From contig NC_037261.1 in NCBI RefSeq assembly GCF_000002425.4, positions 310,001 through 374,000 of the forward strand: 64,000 nt of DNA, given 5' to 3'. A program made the position numbers and the translations under genes. Shown here one piece after another: positions 12,248 to 24,228 of this stretch. A model generated the notes under the pieces. The model worked only from the letters and a program-made list of their open reading frames with translations, made no database searches and was not told where the DNA came from. The number at the start of each line of letters is the position of its first letter. Within the stretch, counting starts at the first letter, position 1. This DNA is from Physcomitrium patens (lineage: Eukaryota > Streptophyta > Bryopsida > Funariales > Funariaceae).

Positions 12248-13370
12248 GACATTAAGAAAAAATAAAAAAGCATATCAAAGTTGTAATGCTATTATATGTT
12301 AAAATAAAATAGAATTGGAATCTATTCTAAGAAGATGATAATAATGTCAAATTAAAATTTAAAAATTAGTAATTTTTATTTAATACTGTTTCTATGTAAA
12401 GAAAAAAAATTGTCAAAAAAATAAAACTTTTAACATATGCAATTATCTAAATACATTTTTGTTTTTTTTAAATATTTTTTTATGAATATCAATTACATGT
12501 ATTGGCGGTTTATTCTATTTACATTTAAGAGTCATAATATTTTGCTCTTAATCTATTTTTGTTTATATATATACATACACACAAAATGATCTATTTCTTT
12601 TTTAATTTTATTTTGATAATAAATAAATAAATCAATCAATAAAATTAAAAATTCCAAAAAAAACATCTTCTTTAAATATTCTAAAATATATATTTTTTTA
12701 TTTCTAATAGATAATTTTTTTATCAGTAAATTTGAATTTTTTTAATATTTTTAATTTAATTTTAATAAATATTACTTGATTTTTAAATTCATACTAAAAT
12801 AAAGAAATAGGAATAAAAATATATGGAATTTATATTATCATTTAGTTTTTATTAATATAAATAACTTTAGATGTTTTTTTTAATAATTTTATAATTCATA
12901 TCATTTTATTCTTAATAATTATTTTTTTGCTTCATCGACTTTAATAAAATAATTTTAAAATATATCCTAATAATTAACTTTATTTATTTATTAGATTTAT
13001 TTTGGTTATGATGTTTTAAATTTTTGAAATATCTTAAGTAGAAATGGATTATGTCAAGAATATGAATCTTAATAAACTTAGTAAAATAAAGTATTTTTAT
13101 ATAAAACTAAAAAAAAAGACTATAAAGACTAAAAATAATTGTGTATATATATATATATATATTTAAAAATTAAATTGACTCCAAGTTTTATTTAATTTAA
13201 TCCACTAATCAAAACCATCATTATATTCTTTGTCTCATACTTCTTATTCTCAATAAATTCTTCATATCCTTCATCCCAACATATATGAAGAAACATATGT
13301 GTTTTTGAACAAAATTATAGCATTTGGAAGTTCAAAATGAAATAAAATTATAAAGAAAAAAAAACTCTTG
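10430..13370. other. AT-rich intergenic DNA with (TA)n tracts
   Basis: No gene. Perfect or near-perfect (TA)n microsatellites lie at 10,955-10,983, 11,101-11,127, 12,215-12,244 and about 13,144-13,161. The sequence from 11,700 to 13,100 is extremely AT-rich with almost no CpG. Nothing coding is supported on either strand. Confidence 0.7.
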
Positions 13371-13373
13371 AAG

Positions 13374-13400
13374 AAAAAAAAAAAAAAAAAAAAAAAAAAA
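13374..13400 (+). repeat. Poly(A) tract
   Basis: Twenty-seven A bases, followed downstream (13,690-13,990) by a purine-rich, lysine-codon-rich stretch (AAGAGATTAAAAATAGAGAG type) that repeats roughly every 35-40 bases. The lysine-rich ORF at 13,796-13,990 is a product of this composition and is not called as a gene. Confidence 0.9.
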
Positions 13401-15050
13401 CTTCTAAGCATAAATTAAGTAGTAGCAAATATAGCAACAGTAGTAGTAAATTAGATTCGATTTGTATGAATTCAGACATTGATTGTGAAGGGGCTCAATT
13501 TCACAAGGAGAAAGAAGAAGTTGTTTAAGAATATAATAAAAGAACTTACAATGGTATAGAGATGGAGAAGTTCATAGAAGAGGTGATTGCACAAGAAACA
13601 ATGTATACGTAGCCAATAAGAGTCAATAGTGGTTGCGATATTGGTAATGAAATATTTGTCTATGAAGTTTGTGGAGTAGCTAAAAAAAAGCACAAACAAA
13701 AGAAGGAAAGATACTTAAAGAGATTCAAAACAAGAAAATATAGTCGTCCAAAGAGATTGATAAAGAAAAAGTGAAGTTAGTAAAGAGAATCAAAAATGGG
13801 TAAGAGATGTTGCCTAAAGAAAATAAAAACAAAGAAAAAAAGATATCTAAAGAGATTAAAAATAGAGAGGAGAAGTTACTTGTGGAGATTCAAAATAGAA
13901 AAGAAAAAATTGATGAAGAGAGTAAAAAGGAGAAAAAAATTTGACAATCTTATGGTAGAAGAGGAAAAGATCAATAATGAGAGTAGATAATATATTCCAA
14001 TTGCCATTGGAAAAGACTTGATATAAAATTTCAAAAAAATTGATAACATTTCTTTTAATGAAGCAACAAAATTAATCTTTGACATCACTATGATTTGGAT
14101 TGGGTACCATTATAGCTTGACTCTTACACTTAGTTGTCTAATATATGCTAGCAGGTGCACAAAAATAATGCACTTACAATAACCTAGGTATAGAATGTGA
14201 AAAAATTACATTTTGATCTTGTCTTTTACTGCCTAATAATAATAAATCCATATAATCTTTTTTTTATTCTTAAATAAAAAAAATAAAACTTCATTGAAAC
14301 TTACATTAGAAATATCAAATGCATATGATTAGTTCATGTTATTTATATATAAGCCATCTCAACTGCAACATTGAATGTTGTAATAAAACTTACGATTGTA
14401 TTATTGATTGTATTACATCCAATAGATTGATATACAATTGAGCTTTTGAAATTTGGTTTGAAGTTATGGCTATAATGAAAGGAAAGCAATAGGGTGAGAT
14501 GGGATTTTTTAAGACTCAAATTTGAGATTGAATGGAATGACAATGTCAACAATGATTACTTGGGATATGGAATGAGAGCATCAAGGAAGAATAAGGGATG
14601 AAAGTAGTAAAGAGGGATGGGAGATGAGAATAGTAAGGAGGAACAGTGAAAATGAAAGACATGTACTAGAAACATAGATGGAAAGTTGGGATAGAAGTCA
14701 AGAATTAAGAACAAAATTAGAGAGGTTGTCATAAAAGATGGTGTTGAAATATATTACACCTATTAGATGAAAGAAAAAATAAGAATTCTATTATAAAAAG
14801 GCTTAATTAAAAATATCATAGAAAATTATCTTAGAAGCATAGATAATAGATAAAAAAAAAAAGTAGCAAAATTGATAAGTAGTAATAATGCATCTTTGCA
14901 AAAATGGACTTCTATTTAATTTGTACAACCATAAATGAAGCAAAACAAAGTAAATAAGAAAAATAATTAATATAAGGATCTTCAAGAAGGAGCAAAGAGA
15001 AATTTTTAGCAAATATTATATTAAATAATCAAAAATTAATACTTAGAGAC
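13401..15050. other. Purine-rich and AT-rich intergenic DNA
   Basis: Contains the AAGAGATT-type minisatellite at about 13,690-13,960 and otherwise unremarkable AT-rich DNA. Short ORFs on both strands show biased composition and no recognisable motif. No gene is supported. Confidence 0.5.
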
Positions 15051-15099
15051 GATTGATTATGAATCAAGATCAAAATCAAACCTCAATGTATAAAATTTC

Positions 15100-16390
15100 A
15101 TACTTGTGGCAATTTTGGAATTTTTTTTTTGATCAAAGAGCAAGATTAGAGAAAAAGCTTTACAAAGGTCAAATAAACATTAATTTATTGAATTTTAGGG
15201 AGATTTTTAAAATTAAATATATTTTTGGTGATTTTGAGATTTTAAAAAATAAAAAGAAATTTACATATTTGAAGAATTTTTTAGCATAAAAGCAAAGGTA
15301 TAAGTGAAAGTTTTTGAATTTATAAATGTATTTGTTTTAAATAAATTTTATAAATTTAAGATAAATTAAATAATTAAATTGAAGGCAATAGAAGTTTGAT
15401 TAAAATCATAGATATTAGAATTTTAGAATTAATCAAATTTTTTGTGATCTTAAAAAATTCTATAATCCAATTAAAGCAAAGTCTTGTGAGGGCATAGAAG
15501 GCTTAAGTTTCTATTCTTTTGTTAATTTGAAGAGCAATTAAATAGTTCAACAAGGAATAATTGTTGCTAGAAGATCAACATCTGAGTTGGAGAAGGAAGA
15601 CAATTGACATCTGGGAGTATTAAAAGCTTTATTTTTCCAATTAATAAGTTTGATTTTTCTCAAACTTTATATGCTTTTTTTTTGGAAGTTCGAAATGCAA
15701 GAAAAAAATTAGTAAAAGTTAATGATTCAATTAATGGTTATTAGATTTTAAAAATTGCTATAGGAATTTAATTAAGATTTATTTGGAATTTGTTTAGAAT
15801 TTCTCTAAGATTTCATTATGATTTCAATATAGTTTTATTAGAATTTTGTTAGGATTACTTCGGATTTTATCAAGATTTTTTTAAAGATTTCATTAAAATT
15901 TATTAAAGATTATTTAAGGTTTTATTAGAATTTATTTAGGATTTTTTAGGATTTTTTAGGATTTTATTAAGATTTTATTAGAATTTATTAAGGATTTATT
16001 TAATTAAAATTTATTTTCTATTTCTATGGGATTTTATTTTAAAATATTATTTAAAATTTTCTTTATTATCTCTTTAGAATTTTTATTTTTATTATTTTTT
16101 TATATCTTATATTTTTAGTATTTTTTACTAATGATTACTTATAAGTTTTATTTATGATTTCTATAGAAGTTTTTTAAGTTTTCTTTATGTTTCTTTTATA
16201 ATTTCTTTAAGTTTTTTTTTTGGATTTGAATAAGATTTTATTAGGATTGTTAAGGTTTAATTGAGATTTATTTAGGATTTTATTAGAGTTGTTGGGACCT
16301 TATTGTTGCAATTCTTATTTACCTTCTACAACCAAGTGTCTAGTGCATTTTTGAGCAAGACTTCATGCAAAACAATAATAGGATTTAAGA
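15100..16390 (-). repeat. AATCCTA-rich dispersed repeat, - copy
   Basis: Inverted relative of 7,030-8,250. On the + strand it reads as TTAGGATTTTATTAAGATT-like words (15,750-16,290), ending with AAGGTAAATAAGAATTGCAA and CTTGCTCAAAAATGCACTAG on the reverse strand. Corresponding marks in the + copy are GGTAAGTAAAAATACAACAA and CTTGCTTGAGAATGCATTAG. Divergence is substantial, so the pair is old. Confidence 0.6.
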
Positions 16391-17035
16391 ATGGGAGTTT
16401 GAAGACATGGTATAATGATGGTTTTAATAGATGGATCAATTTAGTAAAAGCCAGGAGCTAGAGTTAATTTTAACATTCTTACATATATATATATATATAT
16501 ATATATGCATTCATGAAAAAATATATATAAATTTAAGAAAGATTGTTGTTAAATACAAATAACCATAAAATCTTGAATACAAAGAAAATAGTTAGAAAGG
16601 TAATGGCCACTTTAAAGATAGTCTAAATGATATTTTTATACATTCTAGTTGATAAAAAAAAAAAATTACGTGAAAGCATTATAAGGTCTACAAGGCTTGT
16701 AAGCAAACTATCTAAGTTGCAAAATGCTTCAAGAGAGTTTCTAAAAAACACAACATTTCTTTAGAAAATGGCTTCATGATATATTTTATGGATCCAATAA
16801 ACATTTATAAAACTTTTTCAATGTTTTTTTTAACAAAACAATATCAACTTAATCTATTTTTATCTACTTTCAATCAATCCTATTTATGTAAATTATATGA
16901 ATATTTACAAAAATCAGTATGTTAATATTATTTTTTAAATTAATTTATTTGAACAATCACATCTATATTTTTTTATTTTATACATGTAGTAGCATAGGAA
17001 ATATATTACTTTTGTAAGAATATTTAAATATATAC

Positions 17036-17069
<34 letters not shown>

Positions 17070-17400
17070 AATAAATTTGAAATATTTTAAAAAATATAGT
17101 CTAATATGTAAAAGAATTATTTCATTTTTTATCTCAAAACAACAAAGATATTAAATTACTAACTAATATTTATTACGTTCTAATTATACATATAAAAGAT
17201 ATACATAGGATCAATAATATACCATAGTTTGTTGCAGGTCAAACACTTTAAAGAAACTGAAACATTTTTTCAAGTCTTAAAAAGTAATTTTTATCATAGA
17301 CTTAAGTATCCAAAATATTAATGTTTTTTTCTAAATTTGTTTCTTCTATACCACAACATTGTTATTAAAATTACTCAATAAACCAGAGTTTGGTCAACAT
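16391..17400. other. AT-rich spacer with two (TA)n microsatellites
   Basis: (TA)n runs at 16,483-16,506 and 17,041-17,067. No gene is supported. At about 17,400 the composition changes abruptly to CpG-containing, GC-richer DNA, the border of the first gene island. Confidence 0.7.
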
Positions 17401-18905
17401 TGTGAGATCCGGACCCACATGATACCGTAAGTTCGGGACCATAGGCCCTGCTTAATTGATTAAAGAGTAAAAGATGGGAGAGAAATAATTAACCTCAAAC
17501 AAAGCAAACAATACAAACCATCAGATGGGGGGGGGGAGGAGGCACTGGAAGTGGCAACACAACGGTGTCGAAAAAAAGCTTCTCGACGCTGCCACATCAA
17601 CCACTTTCGCAGCCACCGTGGCAACCTCGATCACGGAGGCGGCCACGCCAAAAGAAAGGGGATCCTCGTAATATCCGCTGGTATCATTTGAACGCTCTGC
17701 CTGCGCCACATCGGCCGCGGGCGGGGGCTGAGTGCGAGCAGGCCACCTGCACCCACCCAGCCCGGCCTGGGTGGCGCAAACCTGCGATGCCCGTGACCCC
17801 AAGCAAGCAAGGGCGAGGCTGCTTCCTGGAGGGAGAGGAAGAGGCCGTGCCATCCAGAAGGAAATCGGGTGCCGACGTCCTCCTCCTCGCTGCAGCAGTT
17901 ACGAATCCCGTCGATTCCCAAGCTTGGACGCACCCACCAGCTCCGCCTCCCCAATTTGGATAAATTTGGACGGTTTTGGACGCCCGGAGGTGGCAGTAGT
18001 TGAGCTGCGGGCGCGGCCATTGTAAGTCTGTTGTATGATGTCTGCCTCGTTGTTGTAGCATTTGGGCCATTCAATGCTTCCGAGCAGGGGTTAGGGTGTG
18101 CGGGATTACGAGGTGCGACATTGCTGGAGTGCTTAGAAGTGAAAATTTGTGCTGCATTTGCCTCGTTTGCCAATTCTGCTTGAAATTCGGCGTGTTTGCG
18201 GATTTGGTGTGTTTAGGACATGTGGACATGTTGATTTGTTTGGAATGGAATTCGCTTCTTGTGGTATCCAGGTGGGATTCCGATTGGCAGGGTTGGGACG
18301 TCTCGTACGAAGGTTCTTGTGTAGTGGTTGGTGATGAAGCCGCTTATTTTGGAAGCTATGTTGGATTTCGAATGTTTGTGGTCGTTTTGTTGACGTATTG
18401 ATGGCAGTGGTGTGTTCGACCTCTCGCCGCATAGTGCCTGATTTATTAAAAAGTGTAATTGAGGCGTGTAGTTTGTCGTAGTTGGTCGGTTTGTATCAGT
18501 AGCTTACTTAGAGCTTTACTGGACATGGTTCCATTCAGCAGTGGGGCACATCTTGCACCAGCCTTGTTGCATCAATCATCAGAGTAGCCATTTTTTGGTT
18601 TTAGGCTAGAAGTCGAGGAATCGTGTACAAGTTCAGGGTTCTCTCTCTCTATCTCTCTCAATTTTTTTCGAATATAAATAAAACTATAATTCAGAAATAT
18701 ACTGGCAGTGCATCGGGAGAATACATTTTCATGATTTAGTCCCGCAAATTCTTTCCTGCGTCAAGGAAACTCTTGGGTCTTGTCTCTGCAAATCTCTGCA
18801 TTCGTGCTTGGTTGTTTAAAAGCTAATTGGAACTGTAGCACGTTTTCGTAGTAGACTCAGCACAAAGCTCAATTGCAACTGCAACAGGTTAGTCAGAATT
18901 TTGCC
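17401..18905 (+). promoter_or_regulatory. Upstream/5'UTR region of the IspD gene
   Basis: GC-rich, CpG-rich DNA with long overlapping ORFs on both strands at 17,520-18,170. None has a recognisable domain, and ORF overlap on both strands is expected in GC-rich DNA, so I do not call a protein. A good donor-like site (CCATTGTAAGT) at about 18,015-18,025 and an acceptor-like AACAG just before the IspD start (about 18,886) suggest a 5'UTR intron. A telo-box-like GGGGTTAGGGTG lies at 18,087-18,098. A short (CT)n run is present near 18,640-18,660. Confidence 0.45.
18087..18098 (+). promoter_or_regulatory. Telo-box-like motif upstream of IspD
   Basis: GGGGTTAGGGTG, the complement-strand form of the plant telo-box (AAACCCTA type). 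The same word in a similar setting occurs near 61,783, and related motifs precede the PNC, ferredoxin and J-protein genes. Confidence 0.4.
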
Positions 18906-21900
18906 ATGGCAGAAGCTTCAACTCTATTTGCCACGGTGCCTGTTGTGCCCGCGACATCCTCTTCTTCTTCACGAACCCAGTGCAGATTGCAATGGGGAAG
19001 TGGAGTACTGTTTGGTAATACGGGTTGTGGAACTGCGGGAATTTCCTTGAAATCCGTAAAGTTTTCAAAGCAGCTCACGGATCCGACAGGACTGAATCGC
19101 CCACAAGCGTTGACAGGTACTTCATTTCCCTTGGGCCTCAAACCAGGATACGAACTGTACATGTCATGCAGGAAGTTTTGGTCATAAATCTAGAGCCTAT
19201 TTAACTGTAGCCATTAATTAGTAGCTGAAAGATTAAGAAAAATTCTTGTCCTGAAATTCTAAAATTAATCAAAGAGTATCGCGATCAAATGATGCAAGTC
19301 ACTGTGTGCAAATGCAAACCTAAGTGACTAATACTGTTACTATGCAGGTGACCTATTGAGAATTGGTCGTCATAGTCGTCATCTCCAGGTCCGTGCAATC
19401 TTAACAAGTGATCCTCCGGTTGCAAGAGACGATGCCGAAGAAGTAAGTTTAACGACTTTTGCAATTTGTGCATTGTAGTATCCACAAAAAGTGAAGGAGA
19501 ATCCGTCTGCAACTAGATAAATACCTAGCTTTTGTATTTCAGCGACACGAAAATATTCGTTGAGTGCATGCATGTTTGGAATTTTACTGTCATGCAGGCG
19601 TTGTTGGAGATTGACTTGAGGTTTGAATTTTTGCTGCTTTGATTCTGTTTGAGCACAGAAAAGATGGGCTAGTGGACCGGACAAGTAAAAGCTCACAAGT
19701 AGAAATGTCTGGTTGCAGAATGGTACCAGGCAGACCGTGTCTGTGGTCTTGCTTGCTGGTGGCAAGGGTACACGCATGGGAGTAAGCTCCTTCGTTATTT
19801 TCTCTGTTCAACTTTTCTCCTATTCATACATAGCGAATTCATTCGTTAGGCTCTAAATAGTGAGGCGTGAATTGGGCTTAGCGTTTTCTTCGATTTCAAC
19901 AATTACGGAGACTTATTTGAAGCACTCGTCTGAAGGTCTATCTGCATTTGCAGGCCAACATGCCCAAGCAGTATCTACCTCTTCTTGGTCGACCTATTGC
20001 ACTACATAGGTACGGTTAATAATATCCATTTGTGATGACTAATCACGGCTTTCTCCTGTTTGTTTATCTGTAAGGTGGTTTTTGTTTGATCTTTTTCGGC
20101 TTCTCCCATCCCAGGTGGCCATGGATGTCACCTTCTTAAAGGTGCCCCTTTGTCCGCGGATCTACTTGCTACCATTTTGGGTTTTTGTTGTGATGCGTGG
20201 ACTGGCACTCTGTTTATGCACTGCATCACACGTTTCGCTTGTTAAAAATCTCAGCATTGCACATGAATTTACGTCTTATTCGTTAGTTTTGGAGGGTTCT
20301 TATTTGGTCATTGTCATTGCGTTTTTATTTATTTATTTATTTGTTTATCTATGCAGCTTTCAGACGTTTGCACACATGATGGAGGTTTTAGAGATAGTGG
20401 TGGTGTGCGATCCTTCATATAGAGGCATTTTTGAAGGTTTGTTGTACGCTTTCCTAGATCATAACTAGAAGCTTGTGATGCATATGTGCGACTCATGCCT
20501 TTTCAAGTGTTGTCAGTAACAAAACTACCGCATCTCTTTTAGAAACTGTGGGTTATTTTAGACTTCCCATGAACTGATATTGCATTCATTTGGGCCCAGG
20601 ATTCATACTTCTTTGAATTTCTAACCACGTTGTATGTGCTGCAGAAGCTGCAAAGGATGTCGCGGTACCTGTGAAGTTCGCCATCCCAGGAAAGGAAAGA
20701 CAAGATTCTGTACGAAGCGGTTTAAATGTATGAACTCTTCCCTATTTTCTCTTACAGAAGCTAATTTGTCCAAAACTTGCCTTTTGCCTGCTGAAGAGTG
20801 ACGACAGCTAATACTCATGTTTCCAGGCATTCAGAAAGTGCCCTGTTCACCTAAGAGTATTTGGATCAACTGATTTTTTTTTGAAAAATTCGTCACCGTG
20901 TAGTTGGAGGCAACCAGATAATTAGTCTCTGTTCGATTGCCAGTGCGTGTGCAAATGAGATAGGGATGCACCGTTTATCTCCAGGTCTTGAAAAGGTTTT
21001 GTAAAGAGAGTCATTCAAGCGTCTTTTAACCAATGAAGTCATCATAAATTCTGCAGGAAATTTCCAGTTCTGCAAAGCTTGTGTGTATTCATGACTCTGC
21101 GAGGCCTCTCGTGCTCGCCAAGGACATCCGCAAGGTCATCACCTAGCTCTCGTTCGTGGATCTGTAATTTGTTGAGGGATGTATTTAAATCTGCTTCTTT
21201 CTCATGCCATAATTTTTATTGACGTAAACAGATCTTCTAATGTCCCAAGTGACACGACCATAGTCTGGATGATCACATAAAGTTTACTATCTAAATGCTT
21301 CAGGTTTTGAAAGATGCTGCAATTCATGGTGCTGCAGTTCTCGGCGTGCCTGTGAAGGCCACCATTAAAGAGGTCATTTTCTTTTCCTCTAACCTCATCT
21401 TTCATTCTTTTATTAACTTTGTTTAATTACAAAATGTGACCATGCCACCATGATGCTCCTTGAACAGGCAGCAAGTGACGGCTTCGTATCAAAAACCCTC
21501 GATAGAAAGTATCTGTGGGAGATGCAAACCCCTCAGGTAATGCTCTAATTCTTCTTGTACCACAGCATCCCTATTTGTCCAGGTTTTTTGGTTTGCCTCA
21601 AGTTGCAAATCATTCTTGCTTCTAGATGTGTTTGTCGATTTCCTCAACAGAAGAAATATGTCGAAATAGTTTATAATGCCAACAATGTCGTGAATTTGAA
21701 TGTCAGGTAATTGAACCGGAGCTGCTTAGGAGAGGTTTCGAGTTGGTGGAGAGGTATTAAATACAGAGGCACAGCTCTTTAAAGCTTTATTGGTGATTGT
21801 AGGGAAGGCAGACGTTGTTTGCATGCCAGAAAATGATTCTGACGCTCTAGATGCACTTGCATGTGTCTATCACAACAGGGAACATCTAGAGGTCACAGAT

Positions 21901-22165
21901 GATGTGTCGATCGTGGAGCACTTGAAGCATCTTGTCTTCATCACAGAAGGCTCGTACACAAACCTCAAGGTGCGCTCCCATTGTGTATTGTGTCGATACG
22001 TCTCGATGTCGGTGCTGTATATTCTATCCTGTTGTGATTGCCTCAGTGCTGATGAGACATGTTGCACTTGTTTTGGATCCGAGGCAGGTAACAACCCCCG
22101 ACGACCTTCTAGTGGCTGAAAGGATACTGCACCAGGGCAGTGCACAAGGTGTAGTGGCAGTCTGA
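18906..22165 (+). CDS. ISPD: 2-C-methyl-D-erythritol 4-phosphate cytidylyltransferase (IspD), plastid
   Basis: Transfers CMP from CTP to MEP in the plastid isoprenoid (MEP/DOXP) pathway. Twelve exons join in frame to 339 codons: 18906-19116, 19348-19442, 19719-19781, 19954-20009, 20357-20436, 20645-20727, 21057-21134, 21304-21372, 21468-21536, 21707-21753, 21879-21969, 22088-22165; all introns are GT-AG. The start is the ATG in GCCATGGC, giving a Ser/Thr/Val-rich transit peptide (about residues 1-90). The catalytic core is complete: nucleotide-binding [13 protein letters not shown] (about 111-123), [73 protein letters not shown] and [13 protein letters not shown]. Length is close to that of Arabidopsis ISPD (about 300 residues). 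No lesion seen; it should be functional. Confidence 0.97.
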
Positions 22166-22956
22166 GACTAATGCTGTGTATGGAAAAGGGTTGTAGATGG
22201 TGTCTGAGGTAGTAGTAGGCAGGTCTGTCTGTGTCCATCTGAGCATGGTCCCAGCAGTGTAGAGTAGACGGCAGCATTCCAGCTGTATATCACCATTGTA
22301 TCAAAACGCCTGCCGGACAAAAAGGGCTGGCAGGTCTGGTTAATGACATTAATTCACTGGAGTAGAGCTGGCTGTGACGTTATTCTCGTTGTATCTGCTT
22401 TATGGGGACGATTGGTGCTTATTCGTAGGGGGTGCTTGCTTCTAGTTTTTGTTGCTGAAAGTTGCTGTAGACTGTTCATGATTCTTCTATAAGATTCCAT
22501 GTTGCAACATTTGCTGCCTCTCTCACGCCCTGAAAACTCTCAAACTCGAACCCTTGCTTGTATCCACACAAGCGATCCTTTAGTTGAAAACAAATAGTAG
22601 GTGAAAACGCCTCAGTTGCGAGTTGTTTCAGAAGAGGAGCCATGAGGTCCTCATTCATCTATGGCTCTGTCCGTCAGACCCGGACCCCTCCGCCACCCTC
22701 CCGTGTACCCTGGCTCAAGTCGAGCACTCAATTACCACAATGGCAACGATCGCTTCGTCGTCTTGTGTCTTCACAGCAGCGAGCTCACATTCGCGCGCTA
22801 ACTTTGTTGGCCAACCGCCAAAAAGAAAATACGATTTGCTAGCTGATTGTCGCAGTCTCTCAGCTGCACGCATCTTTTCACCTTAGTGTAGACTGAAGCT
22901 GCTGGTAATTCTTGTCACAGGAAGCCTTTCGCCGGGGTTGCAAATTGCGAGCTACG
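22166..22956 (+). other. IspD 3' region and SmD1 upstream region
   Basis: About 790 bases between two genes in the same direction. It should hold the IspD 3'UTR and the SmD1 promoter/5'UTR. A 48-codon ORF with a transit-peptide-like composition lies at 22,740-22,886 (separate entry). No further gene is supported. Confidence 0.5.
22740..22886 (+). CDS. Short ORF resembling a plastid transit peptide
   Basis: Forty-eight codons beginning MATIASSSCVFTAASS, followed by SRANFVGQPPKRK and ending SAARIFSP-stop. Composition (Met-Ala start; rich in Ser, Ala, Thr; almost no acidic residues in the first 25) is that of a chloroplast transit peptide, but no mature protein follows. It lies 70 bases upstream of the SmD1 start in the same direction, so it could be an upstream ORF in the SmD1 leader, a leftover first exon of a duplicated plastid gene, or chance. 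I do not recognise a parent protein. Confidence 0.3.
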   Translation: MATIASSSCVFTAASSHSRANFVGQPPKRKYDLLADCRSLSAARIFSP

Positions 22957-24228
22957 ATGAAGCTCGTCAGGTGCAGTGCCTTTCCCTTCTTTTACTCTGT
23001 TGTGTATTTCGGGTTTCGTTTAGGATAGTTTTTCCTTTTCTGGTTTGTGATGTGGATTATTGCTGTTGGCGTGACGATTTTTGGGATTTGTGGGTTGTTG
23101 GTGGGTCCAGATTTTTGATGAAACTGAACAATGAAACGGTTTCAATGGAGCTGAAAAATGGTACCATTGTGCACGGCACTATCACAGGTACGTTACTACA
23201 ATCAATCGAGCTTCATCTTCTTGCCTTTACTCTTAACTACAATGAGGTGTTTCGATGGCATGGTTGTCTTAGGTCATGTTTTTCGAATACTCCAGCTATT
23301 ATAGATTTGTTCTGTTGCGTTTTGCATGCAGAGCAGATTTAATGTGCACTTGGGGTTTTAGGTTTTGCCGACTTTTTATATTGGAGTTGCTCTGGTAATA
23401 GACCTCGTCCTTAATAATTCTCCTAATCCAGGTAGACATTTAGAACTTCGACTTCCCGCTTTCAAGCTTGTGTAAAATTAGAACAATGAGCCTAGTGCAC
23501 AGACATTGCTATAGCTCTTTTACGTTTTTAGTAACTTGTCATTGTGTTGTAGTATATCTTTGGAGTTCTTTATGTCATAATTTATTCTGTGAGTCGTACG
23601 TAAGATGTGCGAATGGTGGTTGGTTTAGGGTTAAGAAAAATAAAACAAAAAAGTAGGAGAGATTACCAATGAGCTTTCCCGTAGTCCATTGAATATTTTG
23701 AGAAATGTTGATCGCGCATCACCTTTTGCGCAGGTGTGGATATCAGCATGAACACGCATTTGAAGTCTGTAAAACTTACTTTGAAAGGAAAGGTCCCCGT
23801 ATCTTAGTGTTCGTGGCAATAACATTCGATATTACATCTTGCCCGACAGCTTGAATCTCGACACGCTCCTCGTCGATGACACACCACGTGTGAAGGCTAA
23901 GAAGCCTGTTGCAGGTACAGTTTCTATTTTTTATTTTTAAAAATTGGTTAGGGATGAAGAGTCTTGTGTAGCATCGAGGAGTTTTAAATTGAGTGCAAGG
24001 AAGGGCTCTCTGAATGCAAGCTCAAACATTTACATAGTTATTTGCTACTCATATTTCCCACAGATGGTGTAGTCTATTAGAGCTTTCATTGTTCATTGTT
24101 CGTTTCTTGCAATACCTGATTTATTGTGGCAGTGATCCAACTGACAAGGGTGAGCTTGTTGCGCAGGCAAACCAGTGGGCAGAGGGAGAGGGCGTGGTCG
24201 TGGAAGGGGGCGTGGACGTGGGCGCTAG
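22957..24228 (+). pseudogene. SMD1: Sm protein D1 gene with internal frameshift
   Basis: Small nuclear ribonucleoprotein SmD1, a member of the seven-protein Sm ring on U1, U2, U4 and U5 snRNA. Four exons with GT-AG introns: 22957-22970 (MKLV), 23111-23187 ([18 protein letters not shown]...), 23734-23914 and 24167-24228 (Gly-Arg tail GRGRGRGR-stop). Sm1 and Sm2 regions and the RG tail are all recognisable. In exon 3, however, [11 protein letters not shown] runs into TAG at 23805-23807. The correct downstream frame resumes immediately with [19 protein letters not shown]. Compared with the near-invariant family sequence, LDH between PV(S/T) and LSV is missing: 11 bases lost. The truncated product would lack most of Sm2 and the tail. 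Either this copy is a pseudogene or the assembly has an error here. Introns are retained, so it is not a retrocopy. Confidence 0.88.

Noticed and set aside
13796..13990. Lysine/arginine-rich 64-codon ORF
   Set aside because: It translates an AAGAGATT-type purine repeat and has no other support.
17521..18173. Long overlapping ORFs on both strands (up to 180 codons)
   Set aside because: GC-rich DNA keeps several frames open at once. None has a recognisable domain, and the region fits an IspD leader.
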